Positions 16,302-26,346 of a DNA stretch of 37,800 nucleotides are shown piece by piece. The DNA lies in NCBI GenBank assembly GCA_016784545.1, contig JADHUM010000043.1:1-37800 (forward strand). Direction: 5' to 3'. The position numbers and the translations under genes are program-made. Below the pieces are notes generated by a model. The model was not told the DNA's origin. It did not search any database and saw only the letters and a list, made by a program, of their open reading frames with translations. Numbering within the stretch: the stretch's first letter is position 1; each line of letters opens with the position of its first letter. This DNA comes from Candidatus Neomarinimicrobiota bacterium. Its GTDB lineage: Bacteria; Fidelibacterota; UBA8477; JABMPR01.

Positions 16302-18245
16302 ATGACTGCCACCAATAACATAAATACACTCAGGGCCAGACACATCGCTATGGTCCTCTTCTTGTTGATCTTCTCAGCTGCAACTGCGTATGCTGGTGAG
16401 CCAAGATATGACTATCGCATCGATTTGAATACTCTCGAGAAGAATCGATTTGAGGTAGAACTATTCTGTGAAGATTTTAGCCAGGATACACTCGTCTACC
16501 ATTTCCCGTGGATTATTCCAGGAACCTATGAAGAAGCCAATTACGGAAAATTTATTCATAAACTTACTGCATATGATCAAAACGATGAAATCATCAAGGT
16601 CAAAAAGCAGGGAAAAAATACATTTGTTATTACACCAGCTACCAACATCAAATCCATCAAGTACTGGGTCAGCGCTACCTGGGACAGCAAGAACCCCTGG
16701 ACCATCTGGCCTATGGCTGGTACTGGTATTGTAAAAGATCGGGTATTTGCCATAAATGCAGGGGGCGTATTTGGTTATTTTTCCGGACAGGAAGAACGAG
16801 CAGTAGATATGCAATACGTTTATCCCCAGCACCTCTATGCCATGACCATCCTGGACCAGGTTTCTATATCAGCAGGAGAGGTGTCCATATCAGCCGCGGA
16901 CTACCATGAACTCATTGATAGTCCTATCCTCTTTGGGCGACCTGATACGTCAACCTTTTCCATACACGGCATGGATGTAGTGGTTGGTTTTGCTCATGAA
17001 ACTGATGATACAGAACGGGCCCCCCTCATTACAAAAACGCTTGATGCCTCTATGGCAGCCATTGGATCATATATTGACAGTCTCCCGGCTGAGGAGTACG
17101 CCTATCTCATTTATTACTCAAATGAATATGAGTTGGGCAAAATCCTGGATAATCAGAGATTTCTCATTCTTAAAGGAATCATCTATCTGATTCGCAATGG
17201 TCTTCCCGTAGGCGGTGCCCTGGAACACAATAAATCATCATTTTATTACCTGCCTGACCCGGGACCAGGATACACCGAAGCCATATCTGAGGTTATTGAA
17301 GATATAGCGATCCACGAGTTTATGCACATCATAACCCCCCTCAATCTCAGGACCCAGCACATCCACAACTGGGACTACACAGATCCAGTTCTATCTAAAC
17401 ATTTATGGCTATATGAAGGGGTTACAGAGTATATGTCCATGATTATTCAGGCAAATGGCGGCATACTCACACCCAAGGATTTCATTGTAAATCGTCTCCA
17501 GAGAAAAATTCGAAATGGAGAAAAGTTCCCCCTCGACAAAATGAGCTTTACTGAAATGTCCGCTGGGGTCCTGGAAAAACCATACAAGAAAAGCTATAAT
17601 CAGGTTTATCAACGTGGTGCCGTACTGGGAATGTTACTGGATATAGAAATTATCCGCCTCACTGAAGGGAGGAAACGTCTCATCGATGTGATGTACGAAC
17701 TCATAAACGACTATGGACCGACAAAACCCATGGAAGAAGACAGGGTTTTCGAACTGTTTACTGAGAAAGTGCATCCCGATCTCAGAGACTTTTTCACAAA
17801 ATATATTGAGGGTCGTGAAGCCTTGCCCTACGCTGAGATACTTCAGCATGTTGGCGTCACCTATGAAAATGATACTACCCTGTCTTTGCCACGTCATCCC
17901 TTAAAGGACTATAAGGGTAAATACACAAATATCGCCATGGCGGGAAAACGGACCATTAAAAAAGTCAGTAGGAAAGACGAGATCGGCTTGCAAGCAGGTG
18001 ATAAGGTAGATCGAAACTTTTACCTTGATACCTACTTTGACGATTTTGGTAATCCCTTGCCAGAAGGTATGAAGGTGACCTTTGATGTGGAAAGGGATTC
18101 AACAAATATCACTCTCTATGATGTAATAAGTTATAAGGAAGAAGAGGTTTCTCATCAATTAAGGATCATGAGGGAGATGACCTCTCAGCAGTCCAAATAT
18201 TTTAATATCTGGCTGGGGTTTGAAGCGCCTACAGCTGCAGAATAG
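16302..18245 (+). CDS. M61 family (glycyl aminopeptidase-like) metallopeptidase
   Basis: This exported zinc peptidase of 647 residues has a signal peptide that ends near AYA|GE (about residue 31). The N-terminal beta domain (35-270) matches M61 family architecture. The catalytic domain has HEFMH (338-342) with zinc ligands H338 and H342 and the base E339. The third ligand is E372 in LYEGVTEY, 30 residues further on. Family members usually have WNVKRLRP after the HExxH; here it is ITPLNLRTQH. The C-terminus (about 540-630, with GLQAGDKVD) looks like a poorly conserved PDZ-like domain. AGAGG stands upstream of the ATG. It acts in the periplasm or outside the cell. It is transcribed away from the DUF5706-like gene. 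Confidence 0.88.
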   Translation: MTATNNINTLRARHIAMVLFLLIFSAATAYAGEPRYDYRIDLNTLEKNRFEVELFCEDFSQDTLVYHFPWIIPGTYEEANYGKFIHKLTAYDQNDEIIKVKKQGKNTFVITPATNIKSIKYWVSATWDSKNPWTIWPMAGTGIVKDRVFAINAGGVFGYFSGQEERAVDMQYVYPQHLYAMTILDQVSISAGEVSISAADYHELIDSPILFGRPDTSTFSIHGMDVVVGFAHETDDTERAPLITKTLDASMAAIGSYIDSLPAEEYAYLIYYSNEYELGKILDNQRFLILKGIIYLIRNGLPVGGALEHNKSSFYYLPDPGPGYTEAISEVIEDIAIHEFMHIITPLNLRTQHIHNWDYTDPVLSKHLWLYEGVTEYMSMIIQANGGILTPKDFIVNRLQRKIRNGEKFPLDKMSFTEMSAGVLEKPYKKSYNQVYQRGAVLGMLLDIEIIRLTEGRKRLIDVMYELINDYGPTKPMEEDRVFELFTEKVHPDLRDFFTKYIEGREALPYAEILQHVGVTYENDTTLSLPRHPLKDYKGKYTNIAMAGKRTIKKVSRKDEIGLQAGDKVDRNFYLDTYFDDFGNPLPEGMKVTFDVERDSTNITLYDVISYKEEEVSHQLRIMREMTSQQSKYFNIWLGFEAPTAAE

Positions 18246-18277
18246 TTGGAGAGTACCTTCGGGCTGATTAAGATTCC

Positions 18278-18301
18278 ATGGAAAACATAGCTTGTTTCCA
18301 T
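18278..18301. repeat. Small hairpin before the 18321 gene
   Basis: ATGGAAAACA and TGTTTCCAT pair with one bulge around a 5-nt loop. No T run follows on the plus strand; the ribosome binding site of the next gene begins about 5 bp later. It could be an mRNA-stability or attenuation hairpin between the peptidase gene and the next gene. Confidence 0.35.
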
Positions 18302-18320
18302 TTGGAGGGGAGGGGCAATT

Positions 18321-18869
18321 ATGATTAGAATAGGTTTGAAAATCGCATTGATGTGCATTTTGCTTCCACTTGCTGGAAGACAGCAGCTCATTGCTCAAGG
18401 GATTACCATTTTTTATGAGGGCAACAAATCAATTCGAAATTGCAGGGTAATAGGCGTGTCAGAACTGCAGGTTAGCATTGAGTATGCACCTTTTCTCCCC
18501 GGTGTTTATATCAATAGGAATTTGACTCTGGACTCTATCACCGGATTTCGTGAATTCAGCCGATCAAACAAATATTCTCCCTACCTCATGCTACTGGGAG
18601 GCTACATTGGAGTGAAGTATTTCATGAAGGAGACGGTTCCCCGATCAGAGAAAACTTTAAGTGAAAGATTTGCCACCTGGTTGGATGAACCTGTCAACTT
18701 TATGACCAGCGTGTGTGTTGGTGGGGCGGTTGGGTACATGACAGGTTATATCTTGCTCGGGGGAAATCGTGAACTGGTCCTTTTGGATAAATTATCAATC
18801 ACAGAAAAGCAAACTGCTCTTACAGCTCACATTAAACCCTCAAGGCGTCTGGGGCATTCAGGGGAGTAG
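18321..18869 (+). CDS. Exported protein of unknown function
   Basis: The 182-residue protein has an N-terminal signal peptide ending near LIAQ|GITIFY (about residue 26). A small beta-rich segment follows (EGNKSIRNCRVIGVSELQVS, then a ..LDSITGFREF strand). Two glycine-rich hydrophobic stretches come next (LMLLGGYIGVKYF and SVCVGGAVGYMTGYILLGG), separated by a soluble loop; they may be a helical hairpin in the membrane. I recognise no family. A strong GGAGGGGAGGGG ribosome binding site precedes the ATG. It lies 75 bp after the M61 peptidase gene and may share its transcript. Confidence 0.65.
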   Translation: MIRIGLKIALMCILLPLAGRQQLIAQGITIFYEGNKSIRNCRVIGVSELQVSIEYAPFLPGVYINRNLTLDSITGFREFSRSNKYSPYLMLLGGYIGVKYFMKETVPRSEKTLSERFATWLDEPVNFMTSVCVGGAVGYMTGYILLGGNRELVLLDKLSITEKQTALTAHIKPSRRLGHSGE

Positions 18870-18988
18870 TGACAAGCAGAAAAATCACGCCCTTCCACGA
18901 CCAAAAATCAATGCTATCGTTATGTATAAGCAATTTTTAAAGTATATTGCTGTGATTCATTCTTAATGATAACAATAAGTGTGGAATT

Positions 18989-19363
18989 ATGGACGAGCAT
19001 GTAGATAAATCAAATATTTCTGGAGATATTGACCCCTTATTTCTTTCACGTCTGGAAGATTTGGGAGGATCAAAATTAGCCACGGAACTCGTCGATATGT
19101 ATTTAATTCGAGGATATCAGCTTCTGGAAGCCATCGCTGCTGGATTTGCAGCACAGGATTTCTCAGTAGTAAAAAATGCAGCCCATTCACTCATTTCAAG
19201 CGCAGGGAATCTGGGAGGAAAAAAAGTCTCTACCCTGGCAAAACTGATTGAAGCCGAAGCGATTGAGGAACAATTAGATCAACTGCCAGAACTTTTAGTC
19301 AATCTCAGAGCCGCACAAAAGGCCTTTCAGCAATATTTAAGAGGAGCCATCGAGAAGATATGA
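18989..19363 (+). CDS. Histidine phosphotransfer (HPt) protein
   Basis: The 124-residue all-helical protein matches the HPt domain. The phospho-acceptor is H66 in NAAHSLISSAGNLGG, the usual AHxLKGSSxxLG site with a less typical SS in place of KG. The segment before it (FLSRLEDLGGSKLATELVDMYL) is the standard helix preceding the active helix. It opens an eight-gene operon: its stop overlaps the ATG of the receiver gene (ATGA). It would shuttle phosphate between the receivers of the hybrid kinase and the lone receivers. Confidence 0.85.
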   Translation: MDEHVDKSNISGDIDPLFLSRLEDLGGSKLATELVDMYLIRGYQLLEAIAAGFAAQDFSVVKNAAHSLISSAGNLGGKKVSTLAKLIEAEAIEEQLDQLPELLVNLRAAQKAFQQYLRGAIEKI

Positions 19364-19731
19364 AAAGAATAGCTATCGTAGAGGATAATCCAGATAATCT
19401 CATGCTAGCTGAAGCCATTCTTGGGTCACTATACGAGATTGTGAGTTATGAGAATGGGATTGATGCTCTTGCAGGCTTGCCAGACGCCAATGTTGGTCTG
19501 GTTTTATTGGATATTTCTTTACCGCGCATGGATGGCGTCGCTGTGCTGGAATCAATGCGTCTGGATGACAAGTTAAAACATCTGCCCGTTATCGCCCTGA
19601 CTGCCCATGCCATGGTCGGTGATCGAGAGAAGTATATGGAGAAGGGTTTTGATGAATATTTCACCAAACCCATTGTTGATTTCAATGCCCTCATCGAAAT
19701 GGTTGAACGCATGATAGATACGGTCCACTAA
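19360..19731 (+). CDS. Single-domain response regulator
   Basis: This 123-residue receiver has an acidic pocket at VEDN (7-10), phospho-acceptor D51 in LLDISLPRMDG, a Thr in ALTAHAM and the lysine in FTKPI. There is no output domain. It overlaps the HPt gene by 4 bp and precedes the hybrid kinase gene by 15 bp, so it is a phosphorelay component encoded with its donor. It closely resembles the receiver encoded at 11656-12045 (same LTAHA/ISAHA and DEYFTKPI motifs), suggesting related kinases. Confidence 0.9.
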   Translation: MKRIAIVEDNPDNLMLAEAILGSLYEIVSYENGIDALAGLPDANVGLVLLDISLPRMDGVAVLESMRLDDKLKHLPVIALTAHAMVGDREKYMEKGFDEYFTKPIVDFNALIEMVERMIDTVH

Positions 19732-19746
19732 AGGGAATCTACCTTC

Positions 19747-22700
19747 ATGTTGATGCTGGCTGAACTTCTCTTTCTGCTCACTTCGCTGGTACTTCTTGTT
19801 TTTCTGGTCATCCTGGGTGAACTTTTCCGACTCCACGTTCAAAGGGGTTGGTATATCATCATAGCAGCCTTTTCCCTGCTGTTTATCGGTGCTTCGATCG
19901 AATACTTCGACAGTTTTGACCACAGCTCTCTGGCTGACACCCTGAATGCTCCCACCATTCAAATTGGCGTGAAATATTTTGCAGGATATGCCATGGGATT
20001 GTTGCTGCTACTGGTGGGGCTTCTTCTGTGGGCACCCACTGTTGTTGCATCTCGAGAAAGGTATCTCCTCAGAATTAAGAATAGCGAGCGCCGCTATCGT
20101 CTCCTTACGGAAAATGCAAGTGATATGCTCGCTGAGCATGAACTGGATGGGAGCTTCAGTTTTGTAACCCCGGCGTCAACGTCAATTGTAGGATATACGG
20201 CTGATGAGCTCGTCGGCCATTCAATCTATGACTATGTGGACCCGGAGCAGTTGGAGTTTATCCAGAATGAACATAGACGAATACTTGAGTCCAATGACCC
20301 CGTCCCAGTCACTTATCAATTTCGCCACAAGGCAGGACACTATATCTGGTTGGAATCTTCCACCAGAATCTACCAACCCTCTGAAGATGAAGAACCCAAG
20401 ATTCTTTCCGTGAGTCGTGATGTCTCAGAGCGGGTTGAATTTGAAGCGGATCTTCAGAAACTAAATACTTCCCTTGATGAGCAACAACGTCGGGTTCGCC
20501 TACTGTATGAGCTCTCAGCCAGCACAAATCTCTCCATTGAAGAGCAATTGGAAGCCACTCTAACAGCCGGTCTTGAGAACCTCGGTATGGAACTGGGGAT
20601 AATCAGTCGAATTCAAGAGGAAGAATACAAGGTATTGCATGTCTATCCGGAATCGGCTGGACTGTCACAGGGGCAAATTTTTGACCTGGGAGATACTTAT
20701 TGCAGCATTGCTCTGATGGCCAAAGATATTGTTGCAATTGATGAAATGAAATCATCTGAATTCTCATCCCATCCATGCTACGCTGCCTTTAACCTTGAAT
20801 CCTATATAGGGGTTCCCATCACCGTTAATGATGAAGCCTATGGAACGCTTAATTTTTCACGCTCTACACCCAGGGATATTCCATTTACTGAGTCTGATCA
20901 TGATTTTGTGCGATTAATGGGGCAATGGGTGAGTCGAGTCATCGAGCAGGATAAAGCCACAAAGAAATTGATTCAGAGTGAGGAAAGATTCAGAGCGCTC
21001 GTGCGTTCTGCAGTCGTAGGTGTCATTACCATGGATGCCTATGGCACCATTGAAAGCTATAACGATGCTGCCCAAAAAATCTTTGGATATACCCTGCAGG
21101 AAGTTTGGGGTAAAAATGTCAAGATGCTCATGGGACCTGCCGAAGCTCAGGGTTATGATGACCACTTAAAGCGTTTCCGAGAGGCCAACTCCGAAGGAAC
21201 CATCGCTGAATCAAATGAGTTTGTGGGAAGACGCAAAGATGGTCGGGCTGTCTATCTTGACCTTGGGTTAAACGAGGTTCGGACGGAAGGAAGCCACTTC
21301 CTAACAGGCACTTTTCGAGATATTACGGAAATGAAAAAAGCAGCTGATGATTTAGCCAATGCTCATCTGCAGCTTAAAAGTGTTTTTAATTCTGCAACCC
21401 AGGTTGGAATTATTGCCACGGATCTGGATGGTAAAATTACCATTTTCAATCCTGGTGCAGAACGCATGCTGGGATACAGCAGTGATGAAATCATAGGTAA
21501 AGAATCTGATATTTTCCATCTTGATTCTGAAGTGAAACAACGGGCAAGCGAGTTGAGTCGAGAACTTGGTCGCCCCATTAGTGGATTCGATACCTATGTT
21601 GCCCTGGCGAAGTTGGGTGGCTATGCTGAAAAGGAGTGGACCTATGTTCGCAAAGATGGCAGCCAACTAACGGTAGACTCAGCTGTGACTGCTACCCGCG
21701 ACACCTCCGGGGAAATAACCGGTTTTCTGGGAATCGCCCTTGATATTACTCAAAGGAAACGTGGTGAAGAAGCCCTCCGATTGGCTAAATCAGTTGCTGA
21801 AGAAGCCAATAGGACCAAAAGCGAGTTTCTCACGAATATGAGTCACGAGCTACGAACCCCATTGAACTCGGTGATTGGATTTTCAAACATCATTTTGAGA
21901 AATACTGAATCGAAGTTGACCGAAAAGGAAATTACTTACCTGGAAAGAATTCAGGCCAATGGCAAGCACCTTCTTGAATTGATCAATGATATCCTTGATC
22001 TTTCCAAAGTTGAGGCAGGCAGTATGGAACTTGAAATAGTTAGCCTCAATGTGGGAGATTTAATCCGAGATCTCGTTGGTCAGGTTGAGAGTCAAGTTGC
22101 TGAAAAACCTGTTAATCTTGTTCAAGCGCTTCCCCAAAAGATAGTTAATATTCAGACTGACCCGGGCAAGCTCAAACAAATTCTACTGAATCTGCTTTCA
22201 AACGCAATAAAATTTACCGAGGAAGGGGAAGTCACAGTTGAAGTGGTGACAGATCCGGTTTCAAATCGCCCTGTTTCTATTGCTGTCATAGACTCAGGGA
22301 TAGGAATCCCCGAGGACCGCATCGGTCATATATTTGATGAATTTGAACAGGTAGACTCCAGTACACAACGCAAATATGGTGGCACAGGATTGGGTCTATC
22401 CATTAGCCGTGCGCTGTGCGACCTCATGGGGTATAGCCTTGATGTTGAAAGTGAGGTAGGCAAAGGGTCAACCTTCAAAATATTAATACCCCTGGATGAT
22501 CCAGTGGCACAGATTGAAGAATCCATCCGGCAAACCACACGCTCATCAGATCGAGGCCCAGGCTCGGTCTCAGATGAAAGCTTTAAAGGGAAGCGCATCC
22601 TCCTGGTTGATGATGATCCAGATTCACTGACACTCCTTTCACATTACCTGAAGGATACAGAATGTGAGCTTGAAACAGTAGCTTCCTCTGCAGCAGCCAT

Positions 22701-23316
22701 GAAAGCAGTGAAACGACAAAAACCTGATTTAATCACATTGGATCTCAGGATGCCAGATGAGACCGGGGAGGTTTTTCTGGCAGCACTCAGAGCAAAAAAA
22801 GAATTCGCTGATATTCCAGTAGTGGTGGTGAGTATCGTGGCCCGTGAAAATCGTGGCAAATTACCAGGTGCTACTGATTTCGTGCAAAAACCAGTAAATC
22901 AACATGACCTCATATGGGCCATCCGCCGAAATATTCAAAAAGCACCGTGCTGTGTGTTGCTGGTAGAAGATGATCCAGACATGAGGGATCTCATCTCTGA
23001 ATACCTTTCCGATCTTCAAATTGAACTCAGAACTGCTGGAAATGGACAGGAAGCACTGGATATTCTTGAAGATTATGTCCCTAACTTGATACTACTGGAT
23101 TTAAAAATGCCCGAAATGGATGGGATGAAATTTCTTGAAGTGTTAGAGAATGGAACCAGTCAGACCATGCCGCATGTGATGATCATTACAGGCAAGAATT
23201 TAAGCTCTCAAGAAGAACTCCTGATAAAAAATGGAGGCATCACTATTATCAGGAAGGATCAGGATTTTGAAAAAGAACTCAGACACCAAATGTTAAACAT
23301 CTTTTCAGAAAAATAA
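19747..23316 (+). CDS. Membrane hybrid histidine kinase (PAS-GAF-PAS-PAS-HK-REC-REC)
   Basis: This 1189-residue protein has an N-terminal membrane part (about 1-105) with three hydrophobic helices. A PAS domain (about 115-230), a GAF domain (about 245-395) and two more PAS domains (about 410-530 and 535-660) follow. The HisKA carries H700 in SHELRTPL. The HATPase has LNLLSNAIKFT, DSGIGI, IFDEFEQ and GGTGLGLSI. Two C-terminal receivers have phospho-acceptors D999 (TLDLRMPDE) and D1118 (LLDLKMPEMDG). The second has RKD in place of the usual KP around its conserved lysine. With two receivers and two HPt partners encoded beside it, it is set up for a branched phosphorelay ending at the diguanylate cyclase. 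The next gene starts 3 bp after its stop. Confidence 0.93.
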   Translation: MLMLAELLFLLTSLVLLVFLVILGELFRLHVQRGWYIIIAAFSLLFIGASIEYFDSFDHSSLADTLNAPTIQIGVKYFAGYAMGLLLLLVGLLLWAPTVVASRERYLLRIKNSERRYRLLTENASDMLAEHELDGSFSFVTPASTSIVGYTADELVGHSIYDYVDPEQLEFIQNEHRRILESNDPVPVTYQFRHKAGHYIWLESSTRIYQPSEDEEPKILSVSRDVSERVEFEADLQKLNTSLDEQQRRVRLLYELSASTNLSIEEQLEATLTAGLENLGMELGIISRIQEEEYKVLHVYPESAGLSQGQIFDLGDTYCSIALMAKDIVAIDEMKSSEFSSHPCYAAFNLESYIGVPITVNDEAYGTLNFSRSTPRDIPFTESDHDFVRLMGQWVSRVIEQDKATKKLIQSEERFRALVRSAVVGVITMDAYGTIESYNDAAQKIFGYTLQEVWGKNVKMLMGPAEAQGYDDHLKRFREANSEGTIAESNEFVGRRKDGRAVYLDLGLNEVRTEGSHFLTGTFRDITEMKKAADDLANAHLQLKSVFNSATQVGIIATDLDGKITIFNPGAERMLGYSSDEIIGKESDIFHLDSEVKQRASELSRELGRPISGFDTYVALAKLGGYAEKEWTYVRKDGSQLTVDSAVTATRDTSGEITGFLGIALDITQRKRGEEALRLAKSVAEEANRTKSEFLTNMSHELRTPLNSVIGFSNIILRNTESKLTEKEITYLERIQANGKHLLELINDILDLSKVEAGSMELEIVSLNVGDLIRDLVGQVESQVAEKPVNLVQALPQKIVNIQTDPGKLKQILLNLLSNAIKFTEEGEVTVEVVTDPVSNRPVSIAVIDSGIGIPEDRIGHIFDEFEQVDSSTQRKYGGTGLGLSISRALCDLMGYSLDVESEVGKGSTFKILIPLDDPVAQIEESIRQTTRSSDRGPGSVSDESFKGKRILLVDDDPDSLTLLSHYLKDTECELETVASSAAAMKAVKRQKPDLITLDLRMPDETGEVFLAALRAKKEFADIPVVVVSIVARENRGKLPGATDFVQKPVNQHDLIWAIRRNIQKAPCCVLLVEDDPDMRDLISEYLSDLQIELRTAGNGQEALDILEDYVPNLILLDLKMPEMDGMKFLEVLENGTSQTMPHVMIITGKNLSSQEELLIKNGGITIIRKDQDFEKELRHQMLNIFSEK

Positions 23317-23319
23317 AGC

Positions 23320-24849
23320 ATGGAAGAATTTCAAAAAGTATACCTGCAAAAAATGGGTTCAAGAATTGAAGCCTTGCGTGCTGCTGGGAAAGGGCTCTCA
23401 CTCAATTTCGAAGAATCTGCTGTTTCTATTAGAAGGCTAGCCCACTCTCTCCGAGGATCTGGAGCGACCTATGGATTCCCAAGAATTAGCGAACTTTCAG
23501 CCGCAGTAGAAGATGCTGCTGACGACATGCTGGCCGAATCATTGGCCCACCTGGTTGCCCACCTCCAGGAACTATATGATGGGACTCGAACAGATCGTGA
23601 ACGTATCCTGGTCGTGGATGATTCAGACGAGATAAGATTGATGCTGAGGGTCATATTGCAAAAGCAGGGCTATGATGTGACCACAGCTGAAACAGCCAGG
23701 GAAGGTATGGACATCCTTGCTAAAGAGTCATTCGACATAATGATATTGGATTTGGTCCTTCCTGACATTGATGGCAGAAATTTTCTCATGAAACTGAGAG
23801 AGAATCATCGAACAGCTACCTTGCCAGTCCTCGTTCTTTCTGCTAAAAATAGTCCTCAAATTAAGGCGGAATGTTTTGCCCTGGGAGCGGATGACTATTT
23901 TGAAAAGCCTCTGGATCCCGCCTTATTGACCACCCGGGTGGCTGTTACCCTGCAACGTAGTCGCAACCTGGAAAAGCAAACCCGTTATGACCACCTTACC
24001 AATCTTCCAAACCGGGCAGCATTTTCTGAGAATTTCGAGTCTCAAAGCAAACTCTCTCGTCGCGAGGATTCCCCGCTTTGTCTGGCTATGCTCGATATAG
24101 ATGAATTCAAAGCAATAAACGATGAACATGGACATATGGTTGGTGATGAAGCGTTGCGCTATGTAGCCACACAGATCCGGGAGAAATTGCGTCAATCAGA
24201 CTATGTAGCTCGTTGGGGTGGGGAAGAGTTTGCAGTACTGTTTCCTTCTACACTGGAAGATGATGGGAAGGCTGCATTGACCAAAGCGCTCTCGCATCTA
24301 AATCAATTTCCACTGGTCACAAAAACAGGGGCATCCATTTCCATTTCCTTTTCCGGTGGTGTCTATCAGGTCAAGCCAGATGAAGATATGGAACAGGCAC
24401 TTTCACAAGCCGATGCAGTGCTGTATCGGGCGAAAGCTGGTGGTAGAAACTGTATCATGGGCTCTGATGACGAAATTGAAATTCGACCTACCAGAATTCT
24501 CCTGGCAGAAGATGATGATCTCACATCAGAATTTATTCTTCATCGATTGCGCAAAGATGGTTTTGAAATCGATCACTTCGATCGTGGTGACGCAGCTCTG
24601 GAAGCCGCGCGGAAAACCAAGTATGATCTGGCCATTTTTGATGTAAAGATGCCTGGGATGGAAGGCTTTGAGCTGCTACAGAGGACCCGCGGAGACTCCA
24701 TGAACCAAAAAACTCCGGTGATCATGCTGACATCCATGGGCAGCGAACAGGACATTTCCAGGGGCCTCAAATTAGGAGCAAATGACTACGTATTGAAACC
24801 ATTCAGTCCCATGGAGTTGCTGGCCAGAATCCGACGCCTGTTGAAATGA
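23320..24849 (+). CDS. HPt-REC-GGDEF-REC diguanylate cyclase
   Basis: The 509-residue protein makes c-di-GMP from two GTP. An N-terminal HPt-like domain has H42 in RRLAHSLRGSGATYG. A receiver follows (about 95-210, LVVDDSDE, LDLVLPDIDG, FEKPL). The GGDEF domain (about 220-380) has an intact active site, GGEEF at residues 300-304, and an intact inhibitory I-site, RQSD at 291-294, exactly five residues upstream. A second receiver ends the protein (about 390-508, LAEDDDLTS, IFDVKMPGMEG, VLKPF). It sits 3 bp after the hybrid kinase gene and overlaps the next gene (ATGA). It probably takes phosphate from that kinase and supplies c-di-GMP to the downstream polysaccharide genes; no c-di-GMP receptor domain (PilZ) is visible in them. 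Confidence 0.93.
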   Translation: MEEFQKVYLQKMGSRIEALRAAGKGLSLNFEESAVSIRRLAHSLRGSGATYGFPRISELSAAVEDAADDMLAESLAHLVAHLQELYDGTRTDRERILVVDDSDEIRLMLRVILQKQGYDVTTAETAREGMDILAKESFDIMILDLVLPDIDGRNFLMKLRENHRTATLPVLVLSAKNSPQIKAECFALGADDYFEKPLDPALLTTRVAVTLQRSRNLEKQTRYDHLTNLPNRAAFSENFESQSKLSRREDSPLCLAMLDIDEFKAINDEHGHMVGDEALRYVATQIREKLRQSDYVARWGGEEFAVLFPSTLEDDGKAALTKALSHLNQFPLVTKTGASISISFSGGVYQVKPDEDMEQALSQADAVLYRAKAGGRNCIMGSDDEIEIRPTRILLAEDDDLTSEFILHRLRKDGFEIDHFDRGDAALEAARKTKYDLAIFDVKMPGMEGFELLQRTRGDSMNQKTPVIMLTSMGSEQDISRGLKLGANDYVLKPFSPMELLARIRRLLK

Positions 24850-25217
24850 GCTATTCACTATTAATCATAGATGATGACGAGGATATTCGCCTCATTCTCA
24901 GCTCAGTTCTCGCTTCAATAGAAAATCTGACAATTTTTGAAGCTGCAGATGGAGCGACGGCTAGGAAAATGATGCAAAATCACAGAATTGACGGAATCAT
25001 TTTAGATTACCAATTGCCCGATATCAGTGGTGAAGCATTGCTGGGGTTTTTTAAAAGTTCGTCCTCACCTGGACAACCTGAAGTCGTTATGCTTTCCGCC
25101 CGAGATGATAAAGACCTGGTTGAGAAGTGGCTTCATCTGGGAGCCAAAGCGGTGCTAAGAAAGCCCTTTAATCCTTTTGAGCTTCTGGCTCAACTCAGGG
25201 TTCATCTTGAATTCTGA
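24846..25217 (+). CDS. Single-domain response regulator
   Basis: This 123-residue receiver has an acidic pocket at DDDED (9-13), phospho-acceptor D54 in IILDYQLPDISG, a Ser in MLSARDD and the lysine in LRKPFNP. It has no output domain. The ATG overlaps the stop of the diguanylate cyclase gene, and its own 3' end overlaps the probable start of the HEAT-repeat gene. Lying between the signalling and polysaccharide genes, it could act on the HEAT-repeat membrane protein by direct binding; that is inference from position. Confidence 0.88.
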   Translation: MSYSLLIIDDDEDIRLILSSVLASIENLTIFEAADGATARKMMQNHRIDGIILDYQLPDISGEALLGFFKSSSSPGQPEVVMLSARDDKDLVEKWLHLGAKAVLRKPFNPFELLAQLRVHLEF

Positions 25218-26346
25218 ACAAATCCTCAAATATTTGAAGCAGTTTCTTGCCTATTTAAAGGGGGTGGGAAACGAATTTTTTTCCTGTTTTGAGAAACTCC
25301 CGCGTCTTGAAATGGCCCTGCAAATACTCATCCTTACGGTGGTATTTCTATTTGTGCTTACCATCATCATAGCCATAGGTGTGGTACTGCTGCGGGTGAA
25401 AAACAATCTGCTGTCAAAGAGGTATTCTCGACTTGAGAAGAGTTGGGAGGGGCAAATCATGGAAGCGCTGTCCAATGACGAAAATGAAGCCTCTCCAGAG
25501 ATGGAGATCAAGCGCAGAGACAGGGATTTCTTTGTTCAATATCTCTACCGATTCGCATCAAGGCTTAGAGGTCAGGAGCTACAAATCATAAAGGACCTTG
25601 CCGCTCCACATTTGCCGATGATCGCAAGCAAATTGCAGCGTGGTTATCCCGAGTTGCGTGCGCGCAATATCAATATCCTGGCCACCCTGGGATTTCCAGA
25701 ATTTATCGATCCCATCATTCAAGCTTTAAAAGAGGATGCCCCCATAGTAAAGATGGCTGCAGCAAGAATTTTAGCCCATGCAGATTATCCTGAGCATATC
25801 GACCTCATACTCCCAGAACTTTCGCATTTTGATGAATGGAGCATGAACTTTCTATCATCCATGCTATCTGAGATGGGACCATCGATTGCTCCTCGCTTGC
25901 GGGAGGAACTGCTCAATGGGGAAGCATCGGTTAGAGTGCAGATTGCAGCAGCGGAAGCCTTAAGACAAATAGGGGATCTGGCGGCTCCAGATGCGGCTGT
26001 AAAGGTTCTGGAAGCTGGAGGTGACCCAGAACTAAGCGCAACCTGTTTAAAGATATTGAGGGATATGGGAACCCCCAGACATCGACCGCTCCTCCTTGAC
26101 CTGGTTGGGTCACCTGAGGAGATTATCCGCATTCATGCCCTCTCAGCTCTTGGTTCAGTTGGCTTGGAATCTGATGCGTCCATTATGCTGAAGGGTCTGG
26201 ACGATCCCTCAAGTTGGGTGGCCTTGCAAGCCGCAAGAGCCTTGCACCAGATTAAAAGCACCCAATTGCTTGAGGAAATCGCCGCTTCGGATCATTCCAG
26301 AGCATCAATTGCCCAGCAAATCCTCACCGAGGTCCATGGCCTATGA
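25207..26346 (+). CDS. Membrane-anchored HEAT-repeat protein
   Basis: This protein of about 379 residues has one strong transmembrane helix (ILILTVVFLFVLTIIIAIGVVLL, around residues 40-62) and a charged linker. From about residue 100 it has a solenoid of PBS-lyase-type HEAT repeats, seen as successive A..L..LG/.AR.LA units: RARNINILATLG, MAAARILAHA, QIAAAEALRQIGD, IHALSALGSVG and LQAARALHQI. It is probably a cytosolic scaffold tied to the membrane. The start is uncertain: TTG 25207 (overlapping the receiver stop) is preferred over TTG 25177; an internal ATG 25312 would remove the region before the helix and has no ribosome binding site. Its stop overlaps the start of the polysaccharide synthase gene, suggesting a structural partner of that enzyme. 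Confidence 0.8.
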   Translation: MNSEQILKYLKQFLAYLKGVGNEFFSCFEKLPRLEMALQILILTVVFLFVLTIIIAIGVVLLRVKNNLLSKRYSRLEKSWEGQIMEALSNDENEASPEMEIKRRDRDFFVQYLYRFASRLRGQELQIIKDLAAPHLPMIASKLQRGYPELRARNINILATLGFPEFIDPIIQALKEDAPIVKMAAARILAHADYPEHIDLILPELSHFDEWSMNFLSSMLSEMGPSIAPRLREELLNGEASVRVQIAAAEALRQIGDLAAPDAAVKVLEAGGDPELSATCLKILRDMGTPRHRPLLLDLVGSPEEIIRIHALSALGSVGLESDASIMLKGLDDPSSWVALQAARALHQIKSTQLLEEIAASDHSRASIAQQILTEVHGL